From positions 167,322 through 231,321 of the forward strand of contig BQMO01000009.1 of NCBI GenBank assembly GCA_022180725.1: 64,000 bases of DNA, in the 5' to 3' direction. This DNA is from Phycisphaerae bacterium (lineage in GTDB: Bacteria; Planctomycetota; Phycisphaerae; Phycisphaerales; UBA1924). Below are positions 47,202 to 55,413 of this stretch, piece by piece. Position numbers and translations under genes: made by a program. Below the pieces are notes generated by a model, which was not told where the DNA came from, made no database searches, and saw nothing but the letters and a program-made list of their open reading frames with translations. The number at the start of each line of letters is the position of its first letter. The first letter of the stretch is position 1.

Positions 47202-48884
47202 ATGCCCGAACCGTTCTACCTCACGACGCCGATCTATTACGTGAACGACCGCCCGCACATCGGACACTGCTACACCACCGTGGTGGCCGACGTAGTGGCG
47301 CGGTTCGAACGGCTTCGGCGCGGGTCGGCGGCGGACGTGTTCCTGCTGACCGGCACGGACGAGCACGCGGACAAGGTGGTCACGAGCGCGGCGGCGCACG
47401 GGAAGTCGCCCCAGCAGTGGGCCGATCAGAACGCCGAGGAGTTCCGCAAGGCCTTTGCCTTCATGGGCGTGTCGAACGACGACTTCATCCGCACGACCGA
47501 GCCGCGACATCGGGACCGGGTGCCCCACTACATCCGGGCGTTGATGAACGCGAAAGGCCCGGACGGGAAGGGGCTGATCTATCGCGGGGAGTTCACGGGG
47601 TGGTACGACGAATCCGCCGAGGCGTACGTGACGGACACGGCGGCGCGGGAGCAGGACTACAAGAGCACCATCGGCGGCAGGCCGCTGGTGAAGCGGACCG
47701 AGCCGTGCTACTTCTTCAAACTCTCGGCGTACCAGCAGCCGCTGCTGGACCTGATCTCGCAGAATCCGGCGTTCGTGCAGCCCGACGCGCGGCGGCAAGA
47801 GGTGCTGGGGCGCCTGCGCCCGCCGGCCGTACTCAACGACGTGCCGGTGTCGCGCCCGGTGACCGACGACCCGGCGACGCAATGGGGCATCCGCATTCCC
47901 GGCGATGACGCCCACCGGGTGTACGTGTGGATCGACGCGCTGTTCAACTACCTCACCGTGGTCGACACGCCCGAGAGGCGGCGGTTCTGGCCCGCGCGGC
48001 ACGTGCTGGGGAAGGACATCCTGTGGTTCCACGCGGTGATCTGGCCGGCGCTGCTCATGGCGTTGAAGGTGGCGTCGCCCGAGTTCGCGTGGGTCGCGTT
48101 GCCGAGGCAGGTCTTCGGGCACGGGTGGTGGATCAGCGAGGGGCAGAAGATGTCCAAGAGTTTGGGCAACTTCATCGACCTGGAGCGCCTGAAGGCGTAC
48201 GCGGACCGATACTCGCTGGACGCCGTGCGGTGGTACCTGGCGACGCAGGGGCCGCTGAGCGGAACGGACTCGGACTTCAGCCACGCGAAGTTCGTGGAGA
48301 CGTACAACGCGGATTTGGCCAACGGGATCGGGAACTGCGCCAGCCGCGTGGGGAACATGGTCGAGAAGTACTTCGGCGGGGCCTTGCCGGCGGGTGGGCG
48401 GCTCGAAGCGGGCCAGCCCGGGGCCGAGTACGACTGGCCTTCGCTGACGCGGGCGGCGGGCGCGCGGGCGGTTGAGGCGATGGGCACCATGGACCTGGCC
48501 GGGGCCTTGGGCGCGGGGGCGGACCTGGTGCGTCAGGTGGACCAGTACATCAACGTGACCGCGCCCTTCAAAATCGCCAAGACGGTCGAGTCGGACCCGA
48601 ACGCGAAGACGAGGCTGGGAACCATTCTGCACCACTGCGCCGAGGCGGTTCGCGTGGCGGCGGTGCTGATGTCACCGGCGATGCCCGGCAAGATGGGGGC
48701 GCTGCTGGCGTCGTGGGGCGCGTCGCCGCCGGCGGGCGCTCGGCTGGAGGCGGTGTGCGAGTTCGACGGCCCGCACGGGCTTCGAGCAGGGCAGCGGGTC
48801 GCCAAGGGTGAAATTCTGTTTCAGCGGGCGAACCCGGCCGACCCGCCGCCCGGGGCCGGGCCGGGTACGACCCCGGCAGCGTGA
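47202..48884 (+). CDS. metG: Methionyl-tRNA synthetase
   Basis: 560 residues, charging tRNA-Met with methionine. The HIGH motif is at 19-22 and the KMSKS motif at 316-320. The zinc-binding insert is reduced: the region around EFTGWYDESAEAYVTD lacks the four-Cys knot of the long form, so this is the short MetG type. The anticodon-binding helical bundle follows. The C-terminal tRNA-binding (EMAP-like) domain of the long forms is absent. It is the first gene of a run with coaD and the two following genes. Confidence 0.97.
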   Translation: MPEPFYLTTPIYYVNDRPHIGHCYTTVVADVVARFERLRRGSAADVFLLTGTDEHADKVVTSAAAHGKSPQQWADQNAEEFRKAFAFMGVSNDDFIRTTEPRHRDRVPHYIRALMNAKGPDGKGLIYRGEFTGWYDESAEAYVTDTAAREQDYKSTIGGRPLVKRTEPCYFFKLSAYQQPLLDLISQNPAFVQPDARRQEVLGRLRPPAVLNDVPVSRPVTDDPATQWGIRIPGDDAHRVYVWIDALFNYLTVVDTPERRRFWPARHVLGKDILWFHAVIWPALLMALKVASPEFAWVALPRQVFGHGWWISEGQKMSKSLGNFIDLERLKAYADRYSLDAVRWYLATQGPLSGTDSDFSHAKFVETYNADLANGIGNCASRVGNMVEKYFGGALPAGGRLEAGQPGAEYDWPSLTRAAGARAVEAMGTMDLAGALGAGADLVRQVDQYINVTAPFKIAKTVESDPNAKTRLGTILHHCAEAVRVAAVLMSPAMPGKMGALLASWGASPPAGARLEAVCEFDGPHGLRAGQRVAKGEILFQRANPADPPPGAGPGTTPAA

Positions 48885-48908
48885 GGCCGGGCGGGTACAC
48901 TCCCGCTC

Positions 48909-49469
48909 ATGGCCCGGCACGTCGCGGTATACCCCGGCTCGTTCGACCCGGTGACCTTCGGGCACCTGGACGTGATCACGCGGGGTCGGCGGCTGTTCGA
49001 CGAACTGATCGTGGCGGTGGGCCGAAACCCGGGAAAGGACCCGCTCTTTTCGAGCGACGAGCGCGTCGCGATGATTGAAGAACTGGTGCGGGACCTGGTG
49101 CGGGCCGAGCCGGACGCGGCCCCGACCACGGTGCGGCCGTTCGACGGGCTGACGGTGGACTTCGCCCGCGAGAACGGGGCGACGGTCCTGCTGCGGGGCG
49201 TGCGGAACCTGAGCGACTTGCAGTACGAGGTGCAGCAGGCGGTGACGAACCGCGAGGTGGCGGGGCTGGAGACGGCGTTCATCGTCGCGGGGCAGAGTTT
49301 CGCGTACACCTCGTCGAGCCTGATCCGCCAGATCGCGGCGATGGGCGAAGACCTCGACCGGGCGCTGGCCCCGATGTGCCCGCCGGGGGTCATCGCGCGG
49401 CTGAAGGCCAAAAAGGCGGAACGCCACCCGGCGCTGGAACACCTGCGGGGCGGGGCCGTGGACGGATAA
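48909..49469 (+). CDS. coaD: Phosphopantetheine adenylyltransferase
   Basis: 186 residues, the enzyme making dephospho-CoA from 4'-phosphopantetheine and ATP. Substrate motif TFGH is at 16-19 within GSFDPVTFGHLDVITRG, then VLLRGVRNLSDLQYE and SFAYTSSSLIRQIA, all standard. There is a C-terminal extension of about 20 residues. It is 24 bases after metG. Confidence 0.96.
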   Translation: MARHVAVYPGSFDPVTFGHLDVITRGRRLFDELIVAVGRNPGKDPLFSSDERVAMIEELVRDLVRAEPDAAPTTVRPFDGLTVDFARENGATVLLRGVRNLSDLQYEVQQAVTNREVAGLETAFIVAGQSFAYTSSSLIRQIAAMGEDLDRALAPMCPPGVIARLKAKKAERHPALEHLRGGAVDG

Positions 49470-49500
49470 CCGCCGCGACGAATCTCGGAGTCAATCGCGC

Positions 49501-50208
49501 ATGAAGTACTCGGTTGTGAGCATCGGCGCCATGGCGGCCAATCCGCTGTGGAACGAGCGGGCGGCGGTACGGACCGGGCACGCCACCACCACGCTGATCG
49601 TCGATGGGCCGCGCCGGATTCTGGTTGATCCGGGCCTGCCCGGGGCGGCGCTGGCCGCTCGCCTGGGCGAACGCGCGGGCCTTTCGCCCAATGACATGAC
49701 CGACGTTTTTCTCACATCGTTTCATCCCGAAACCCGGCGCGGGCTGGAGGCCTTCCCGCAGGCCCGGTGGTGGGTGCACGGCCAGGAACGGGAGAGCGTG
49801 GGTGTGGCCCTGGCTCAGCGGCTGAAGCAGGTGGTGGCGGGCGAGGGCGTCGAGGGGGCGGGCGAGCGCGACGAACAGGTGGTCGAGTTGCTCCGCCGGG
49901 ACATCGCCCTGCTCCAGCGCTGCCGCCCGGTCGATGACGAATCGCTCGCCGATCGCGTGGCGATCTTCCCGCTGCCGGGCGTGTCGCCCGGGATGTGCGG
50001 GCTGCTGATCGAAGGGGAGCGGCACACGACGCTGGTGTGCGGCGACGCGGTGCCGACGTACGAGCACCTCGAACAAGGACGCGTGCCCAGCCCGGCGACG
50101 GACGTGGACAAGGCCCGGGCGAGTTTCGAGGACGCGGTCGAGATCGCCGATCTGCTCATCCCCGGGCGCGACAACCTGTGCGTGAACCCGACACGGCGGG
50201 CGTTCTGA
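49501..50208 (+). CDS. Metallo-beta-lactamase-fold protein with eroded metal site
   Basis: 235 residues. The fold is recognisable from TTTLIVDGPRRILVDPGL, then the loop TSFHPETRRG where active members have THxHxDH, the region FPLPGVSPGMCGLLI where PGHTPG is expected, and LVCGDAVPTYEH. At least two histidine ligands are missing, so it is either catalytically inactive or binds metal differently. It lies 31 bases after coaD in the same direction. Confidence 0.72.
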   Translation: MKYSVVSIGAMAANPLWNERAAVRTGHATTTLIVDGPRRILVDPGLPGAALAARLGERAGLSPNDMTDVFLTSFHPETRRGLEAFPQARWWVHGQERESVGVALAQRLKQVVAGEGVEGAGERDEQVVELLRRDIALLQRCRPVDDESLADRVAIFPLPGVSPGMCGLLIEGERHTTLVCGDAVPTYEHLEQGRVPSPATDVDKARASFEDAVEIADLLIPGRDNLCVNPTRRAF

Positions 50209-50244
50209 CGTTCGGGCAAGGCCCCGCCCGCGTACGCTGGGGGC

Positions 50245-50862
50245 ATGGAGCAGCGCGGCGTAGTCCTGATCGGCGGGGGCGGGCACGCCCTGGTGGTGGC
50301 CGAGGCGTTGGGTGAATCCGCCGAGGTGGTTGGGTTTTTCGATGACGCGCCCGACGCACCGCTGCGTGCCCGGTTCGGGTACGAGCGGCTCGGGCCGCTG
50401 AACGCGATTCCCCCCGAGATCGAGGCGTACTTCATGCTCGCGGTGGGCGACCTGGCCCTGCGGCGGCGATTGCTCGCCGGGCCATTGGGCGGGGCGCGGA
50501 CGTTCGGCATCACGCACCGCACAGCGAGCGTGTCGGCGTCGGCGGGCGTTGGGCGGGGCGTGTTCATCGCCCCGCACGCCGTGGTGCACGCGTTCGCGAC
50601 CGTCGGCGATCACGCGATCATCAACACCGGCGCGATCGTCGAGCACGAGTGCGTGCTGGGAGAGAACGTGCACGTAGCGCCGGGGGCCGTGCTGGGCGGG
50701 AACGTGAGCGTGGGGCGTGACACGCTGGTGGGCCTGGGCAGCCGGGTGCTGCCCGGCGTGCGGATCGGCGTCGGGTGCGTGATCGGCGCGGGGGCGGTGG
50801 TGATCCGCGATGTGCCGGACGGGGCAACCGTGGTGGGTGTGCCGGGGCGGATGAGAATATAA
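50245..50862 (+). CDS. NeuD/PglD-family sugar O-acyltransferase
   Basis: 205 residues. An N-terminal Rossmann-like domain (GVVLIGGGGHALVVAEAL) precedes a left-handed beta helix of hexapeptide repeats (from about residue 90: FIAPHAVVHAFATVGDHAIINTG and on). This is typical of NeuD/PglD acetyltransferases acting on nucleotide sugars with acetyl-CoA. The catalytic histidine is probably that in VEHECVLGE. The substrate is unknown. It is the last gene of the metG run. Confidence 0.88.
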   Translation: MEQRGVVLIGGGGHALVVAEALGESAEVVGFFDDAPDAPLRARFGYERLGPLNAIPPEIEAYFMLAVGDLALRRRLLAGPLGGARTFGITHRTASVSASAGVGRGVFIAPHAVVHAFATVGDHAIINTGAIVEHECVLGENVHVAPGAVLGGNVSVGRDTLVGLGSRVLPGVRIGVGCVIGAGAVVIRDVPDGATVVGVPGRMRI

Positions 50863-50912
50863 GACTCGACGATTCGGTTGTTGTGCCGTGTGCAGGGCGC
50901 CTCGGCGAGCCA

Positions 50913-51353
50913 CTACTTCTGAACCTGTCCCCGCAGCGTTCTGGCGCGCTCGATCAGCCCGGTCTCCAAATCCTCCTTCGACAGCCGATGCTCCAGCGAG
51001 GGTTCGAGCACGAAGTGCCATTTCACGATGCTCTCGGCCCCGGGCACGGCGCTGGCCGCCAGGTCCGCCGGCGGGTACTCGTAGATCGGCGTGCGCGCCC
51101 TGGCCCTGGTCCGCAGCACCTCGTACCCCTCGTGCTCGACGCGCACGTCGTACGTGCCGTAGTACAGGAACGACGCCTGCACGGGCGTACGGCCCACCTC
51201 GACGTCGTTCATCCACACCGTCGCCCCGCTCGGCTCGCTGGTGATGGAAACCCGGCGGGAGAGACACCCCGGCAGCGCCACGACGCAGCACACACATAGC
51301 CCGCACCACACCAGCCGCCGCGATGAACCCGGGATCACAGTTTCCCTTTCCAT
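50913..51353 (-). CDS. PEGA-domain lipoprotein
   Basis: 146 residues with GAGGGG before the ATG. Membrane lipoprotein signal with lipobox ALPGC. Residues 33-80 form a PEGA domain: VSITSEPSGATVWMNDVEVGRTPV and VRVEHEGYEVLRTRA, a beta module common in bacterial surface proteins. The tail is charged. It follows the LptB-like gene in the same direction by about 40 bases. Confidence 0.82.
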   Translation of the reverse strand: MERETVIPGSSRRLVWCGLCVCCVVALPGCLSRRVSITSEPSGATVWMNDVEVGRTPVQASFLYYGTYDVRVEHEGYEVLRTRARARTPIYEYPPADLAASAVPGAESIVKWHFVLEPSLEHRLSKEDLETGLIERARTLRGQVQK

Positions 51354-51392
51354 GTTCCCCTCTGTGCGCTCTGCGCCTCTGCGGTGAACTCC

Positions 51393-52148
51393 TCAGTGCT
51401 TCCTCGCATCATCGAACTCATCGCCCCGGAACAGATTGCCCAGGTAGGCCCGGCGGACGAGCGGATCGTTGATGAGGCTCTTGGGGGTGCCCTCGGCAAG
51501 TTTCTTGCCCCCGTCGATGATCGCGGCCCGGTCGCACACGCGCAGGGTCTGCTGCACGTTGTGGTCGGTGATGAGGAAGGCGATCCCACGGTCGGCGAGG
51601 CGGCGGACCTCGCTCTGCAGGTCTTCGACGGCGATGGGGTCGACCCCGCTGAAGGGTTCGTCGAGGAGGATCAGGCGCGGCTCGGTGACCAGCGACCGCG
51701 CGATCTCGAGTTTGCGGCGCTCGCCGCCCGAGCAGGTACGGGCCTGGTGATCGGCCTTGTGGGCGAGGCCGAACTGGTCGAGCAGCGCCGCGGCCCGGGC
51801 GAGACGTTCGGCCCGAGACAGCGGCAGGGTTTCGAGGATGGCGAGGAGGTTGTCGCGGCAACTCAGGCGCCCAAAGACGCTGGGCTCCTGGCTGAGATAC
51901 CCCATGCCGAGGCGCGCCCGCTGGTACATGGGCAGACGCGATACGTCCTTGCCGTCGAAATAGACCCGGGCCGGCCCGGGGTCGGGGTCGATCATGCCGA
52001 TGGTCATGCGGAACGAGGTGGTCTTGCCCGCGCCGTTGCGCCCGAGAATGCCCATGACCTCGGCCCGCTCGACGGAGAACGACACGTCGTCCACCACGAC
52101 GCGACCGCTGAAGGTTTTGCGGAGGTTGGAGGCCTGAAGGAGAGACAT
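51393..52148 (-). CDS. lptB: LptB-type ABC transporter ATPase
   Basis: 251 residues, an ATP-binding subunit expected to power lipopolysaccharide export. Walker A GRNGAGKT at 36-43, the Q-loop GYLSQEPSVF, signature CSGGERRKLEIARSL and Walker B LILLDEPFSGVDPIAV, with ITDHNVQQTLRVCDRA. The SQEPSVF and DHNV strings are typical of LptB. No lptC, lptA, lptF or lptG is adjacent, so the partner genes are elsewhere. A long open frame upstream is discarded as a shadow. Confidence 0.92.
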   Translation of the reverse strand: MSLLQASNLRKTFSGRVVVDDVSFSVERAEVMGILGRNGAGKTTSFRMTIGMIDPDPGPARVYFDGKDVSRLPMYQRARLGMGYLSQEPSVFGRLSCRDNLLAILETLPLSRAERLARAAALLDQFGLAHKADHQARTCSGGERRKLEIARSLVTEPRLILLDEPFSGVDPIAVEDLQSEVRRLADRGIAFLITDHNVQQTLRVCDRAAIIDGGKKLAEGTPKSLINDPLVRRAYLGNLFRGDEFDDARKH

Positions 52149-52192
52149 GCCGCGGCGAGTGTATTCCTTCGCGGGGATCGGTTGGCGCGATG

Positions 52193-52414
52193 TTACTCGG
52201 CCCGCCCCGGCGGGGGCACGATGATCTCTTCGACGATAGTCCGGCGGAGCACCACCTTGCCGTCGGGGGTGTCGGCGGTGCGCTCCTCGACGTGGCGGCG
52301 TGTCACCCGGCCCGGGCGCGACGGGTCGGTCTTCACGCCCTTCCACACCTCGCCGAAGAACTCGCCGATCGCACGCATGAGCGGCTTGTCGGATTCGTCG
52401 CGTCGGTCGGGCAT
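52193..52414 (-). CDS. Small uncharacterised protein
   Basis: 73 residues, charged, with EFFGEVWKGVKTD and RTIVEEIIVPPPG. No signal peptide or membrane helix. It begins three bases after the stop of the upstream gene and lies 44 bases before lptB, so it is likely part of the same operon. Confidence 0.6.
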   Translation of the reverse strand: MPDRRDESDKPLMRAIGEFFGEVWKGVKTDPSRPGRVTRRHVEERTADTPDGKVVLRRTIVEEIIVPPPGRAE

Positions 52415-52417
52415 GGA

Positions 52418-52786
52418 TCAGCCTCCGCCCTGGGCGTGGCGCTTCTCGATCAGGACTTCCTTGGACCGTTCGAGCGCGCTCATCGCCGCGTCGATCTCCT
52501 CGGCGGTGCCGCCCTTCATGGCTTTCTGAAACGCCGCCTCGCGCGACTTGGCCGCGGCGGCAACCTCGTCGAGCGTCATCGCGCGCAACGCCGCGTAGTC
52601 GGTGTTGAATACCTCGAGGGCGGCCTGGGTCGCCGGATCGGCCTGGACGCGCGCCGGCCCCTCCGGCCACAGCAGGTACACGATCCACCCGACCGCGAGC
52701 ACACACACCACCACGGCAACCGCACCCTTGACCCGCGCCGCCGGGGTCAGGTCCTCCCACTTCTGTCGCAATGCGTCCGCACCCAT
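52418..52786 (-). CDS. Small single-pass membrane protein
   Basis: 122 residues. One membrane segment (VAVVVCVLAVGWIVYLLW) near residues 24-41 is followed by an outer helical region with coiled-coil tendency (VAAAAKSREAAFQKAMKGG, IDAAMSALERSKEVLIEK). Start 52786 gives a short N-terminal tail; the frame is open further upstream. No family is recognised. It lies between the peptidase and the 52193 gene. Confidence 0.62.
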   Translation of the reverse strand: MGADALRQKWEDLTPAARVKGAVAVVVCVLAVGWIVYLLWPEGPARVQADPATQAALEVFNTDYAALRAMTLDEVAAAAKSREAAFQKAMKGGTAEEIDAAMSALERSKEVLIEKRHAQGGG

Positions 52787-52811
52787 GGGCAGGTCTCCGA
52801 ATGGTGAGGGG

Positions 52812-54965
52812 TTACTGCACTGGGCGGTAGGCCAGCCCGAGGTTCGAGAGAATAAACGCGTTGACGTCAACCGTTTGCTCGATGCGCTCGTTCAGGGCCG
52901 TGCCCGCCCCGTGCCCGCTGTTGCTGCTGGTGCGGAGCAGGCACGTGCCGCCCACGGCCTGAAGCCTCGCCGTCATCTTCCGGCTCTGCATCGGGTCCAC
53001 GCGCGGGTCATTCGCCCCGGTCAGGAACAGCACGGGCGGGTACTTCACGCCCTCGACGACGCGGTGGTACGGCGAATAGGCGTACAGCGCCTTGAAGTGG
53101 TCGGGGTTCTTCACCGTGCCGAACTCCGGAATGTTGAACGCCCCGTTCGAGGACAACTCGACCCGCAGCATGTCGTAGATCCCCACGTGGCTCACGACGC
53201 ACGCGATCAGGTCCGGGTGCTGGGTCAGCGTGGCGCCCATGAGCAGCCCCCCGTTGCTCCCGCCCGTGATGGCCGTCCGCGTGGGGTTCGTGTACCCGCG
53301 CGTCTGAAGGTGCTTGACCGCCGCGGCGAAGTCGTCGAAAACATTCTGCTTGTTCGTGAGGTTGCCGGCCCGGTGCCAGGCGTCGCCGAACTCGCCCCCG
53401 CCGCGGATGTTCGCCTCGGCCCAGACGAAGCCCTGCTCGAGGAGCAGGAGCGTGCCGGGGCGGAAGGTCGGCTCGATGTTGACCCCGTAGCCGCCGTACG
53501 CCGTCACCAGACAGGGCGAGCGCCCGTCAAGGGCCAGGCCCTTGCGGCGGATGATGTTCACGGGCACCTTCGTGCCGTCCTTGCTCGTGGCAAACTCGCG
53601 CACGACCTCGTAATCGTCGAGAGAGAAGGGAAACTTCGAGGACAGAGGCGTGGGGGCCGGGGCGGCGGCCGCGGCGGGGTCGAACACGCCCCATGCCAGC
53701 GGGGCAATGTAGGACTTGGTGCCTACGAGGAGTTTCCCGCCGTCGAGGGCCGTGAGGCCCGTGGGCGACGTCACGTCGCCCAGCGCCGGGGCCGGGCGGG
53801 GTTTGCCGTGGTAGTCGAACGCGCGAACCTCGCCGGGGCCGCCGAGTTGGTACGTGATATACAACGCGTTCTCGGTGGCCAGGAACAGCCCCTCGGGGTC
53901 GAGGAACTCGCTGACGATGGTGTATTCGCCCTCGGGCACGAGGGTGCCCGGCGTGACCGACCACTCGTCGCACATGGTGGCGACGATCTTGCCCCGAGGC
54001 GCGTCCTTGCGGCTGATCATCACGATCAGGCCGCTGGGCGCGAACGTCGCCTGCACGATCCGGTCTTCGTACTTCGTGAACTGTTTCCACGCGTCATTGA
54101 TCTTGATGAAGTGCATGAACTCGCCGCCGTCGCCGAGTTGCACGCTGGCGAGCACCGCGCCGGCCCACCCGCCCGTGTGCAGACATTCGAGTTGAATCTC
54201 CGCGATACGGGGGAACTCCTTGCCGACCTCGTAGGTGTCCTTGGCGGGGTCGTCACCCAAGCGGTGGAAGTAGACCTGGACGTAGAAGTCCATGTCCTCG
54301 GCCGGGCGCTCGCCCGCGCGCGGGTAGCGCGTGTAGTAGAAGCCCTTGCCGTCGGGCGCCCAGGCGAGGCTGCCCCCCGCCGTCCCGCCGTTCACCCGCG
54401 TGATGACCTCGTGCACCTGCTTGCCGGTCTTGGTGTCGAAGAGGTGGATGTCCCCGGCCTCGCTGCCGTGGGTGGACATCGACACCGCCAGGAGCGCCCC
54501 GTCGGGGCTGGGCACGTACCAATCGATCGACGCGCCGCCCTCGGGGTCGATCACGTTCGGATCGACCAGCACCCGCTCCTGATCCGGGTGCATGGGGGAG
54601 GGCATGACGACGATGAACGGCTGCTGCTTGGGGGGCTGCCGCTTCATCGCGAACAGCCGCCCACCGCTCCACGTGGGCGCGAAGTACGCCGCCCCCGTGG
54701 CGCTGAGCACCGCCGCGGCGCGGGTGCGGATGGCCTCGGTGTCCTCGAGTTTGTCGAGAATGCCCCGGGCGTAGGCGTTCTGGGCCTCGGACCAGGCCTT
54801 GACCTTCGGGTCATTCCAATCCTCGAGCCAGCGATAGGCATCCACAACCTTCACGCCGTGATGCTCGTCCGTCACCGGTACCTTCGCCGTCTCCGGCGGA
54901 GCCGCATGGGCACCAAGGTTCAACAACACGGCCAAAACCGCCAGGGCAGAGTGCTTCATGCCCAA
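52812..54965 (-). CDS. Prolyl oligopeptidase, family S9A, exported
   Basis: 717 residues. MKHSALAVLAVLLNLGAHA is a signal peptide (ATG at 54959, with GTG/ATG at 54965 as alternative), so the enzyme should be periplasmic. The seven-bladed propeller occupies most of residues 60-430 (WAPDGKGFYYTRYPRAG is the diagnostic blade). The hydrolase has nucleophile GGSNGG, acid in TGANDPRVDP and His in NSGHGAG. It cleaves short peptides after proline. Confidence 0.95.
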   Translation of the reverse strand: MGMKHSALAVLAVLLNLGAHAAPPETAKVPVTDEHHGVKVVDAYRWLEDWNDPKVKAWSEAQNAYARGILDKLEDTEAIRTRAAAVLSATGAAYFAPTWSGGRLFAMKRQPPKQQPFIVVMPSPMHPDQERVLVDPNVIDPEGGASIDWYVPSPDGALLAVSMSTHGSEAGDIHLFDTKTGKQVHEVITRVNGGTAGGSLAWAPDGKGFYYTRYPRAGERPAEDMDFYVQVYFHRLGDDPAKDTYEVGKEFPRIAEIQLECLHTGGWAGAVLASVQLGDGGEFMHFIKINDAWKQFTKYEDRIVQATFAPSGLIVMISRKDAPRGKIVATMCDEWSVTPGTLVPEGEYTIVSEFLDPEGLFLATENALYITYQLGGPGEVRAFDYHGKPRPAPALGDVTSPTGLTALDGGKLLVGTKSYIAPLAWGVFDPAAAAAPAPTPLSSKFPFSLDDYEVVREFATSKDGTKVPVNIIRRKGLALDGRSPCLVTAYGGYGVNIEPTFRPGTLLLLEQGFVWAEANIRGGGEFGDAWHRAGNLTNKQNVFDDFAAAVKHLQTRGYTNPTRTAITGGSNGGLLMGATLTQHPDLIACVVSHVGIYDMLRVELSSNGAFNIPEFGTVKNPDHFKALYAYSPYHRVVEGVKYPPVLFLTGANDPRVDPMQSRKMTARLQAVGGTCLLRTSSNSGHGAGTALNERIEQTVDVNAFILSNLGLAYRPVQ

Positions 54966-55006
54966 TGCTACGAGGGCAGCGGTATCACCGTGAATACCGC
55001 GAAAGT

Positions 55007-55047
55007 GCCACCGATTCCCCGCCTGTACTCAGGCGGGGAATCGGTGC
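55007..55047. repeat. Palindrome bounded by GTGCCACCGA and TCGGTGC, copy 2
   Basis: A perfect 17-pair stem from CACCGATTCCCCGCCTG (55009-55025) to its complement (55030-55046), with loop TACT. It lies upstream of the peptidase and downstream of the split secreted-protein gene, with no T run, so it is a repeat rather than a clear terminator. Confidence 0.65.
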
Positions 55048-55092
55048 GGGACGACCCAGACGCCAGCGCCGCGGTGCTGCCACGGCCCGCGC

Positions 55093-55413
55093 CTACTCAT
55101 TCTGATTCGGCGGCGAGTACGAGAAGAACTCGCAGTACGGATTGAACTCGTACGGGTACCCACCCACGGGCGGGGCGTTCGTGTCGTCCAGGAACGTCAT
55201 GCCGCTGCGCAGTTGCGTCGTCGATCCTTCGCCCAGCGTCATGATGTTGAGTTCCACTTTGTAGCGGTGAAGGTGGCTGATGCTCTGCGGATCGTCTTCT
55301 TCATCGAGTTTCATCGCGATCCACACCTCGCGGCTCAGGCCGCCCACCACATACACGTCAAACCGCTCACTGCGGTCGGTCCATTCTTCCTCGTACTCCT
55401 CGCACGGCGTCGG
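55093..55413 (-). pseudogene. In-frame continuation of the 55414 gene after a TGA
   Basis: Directly after the TGA at 55416-55414 the same frame stays open for 106 codons, starting PTPCEEYEEEW, and reads sensibly as protein (VYVVGGLSREVWIAMKLDEED, then RYKVELNIMTLGEGSTT) to a TAG/TGA end at 55093. It has no ribosome site of its own that I trust; a GTG at 55356 is the first possible start. I read it as the C-terminal 106 residues of the upstream protein, cut off by a nonsense change or reached by readthrough. Confidence 0.6.
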
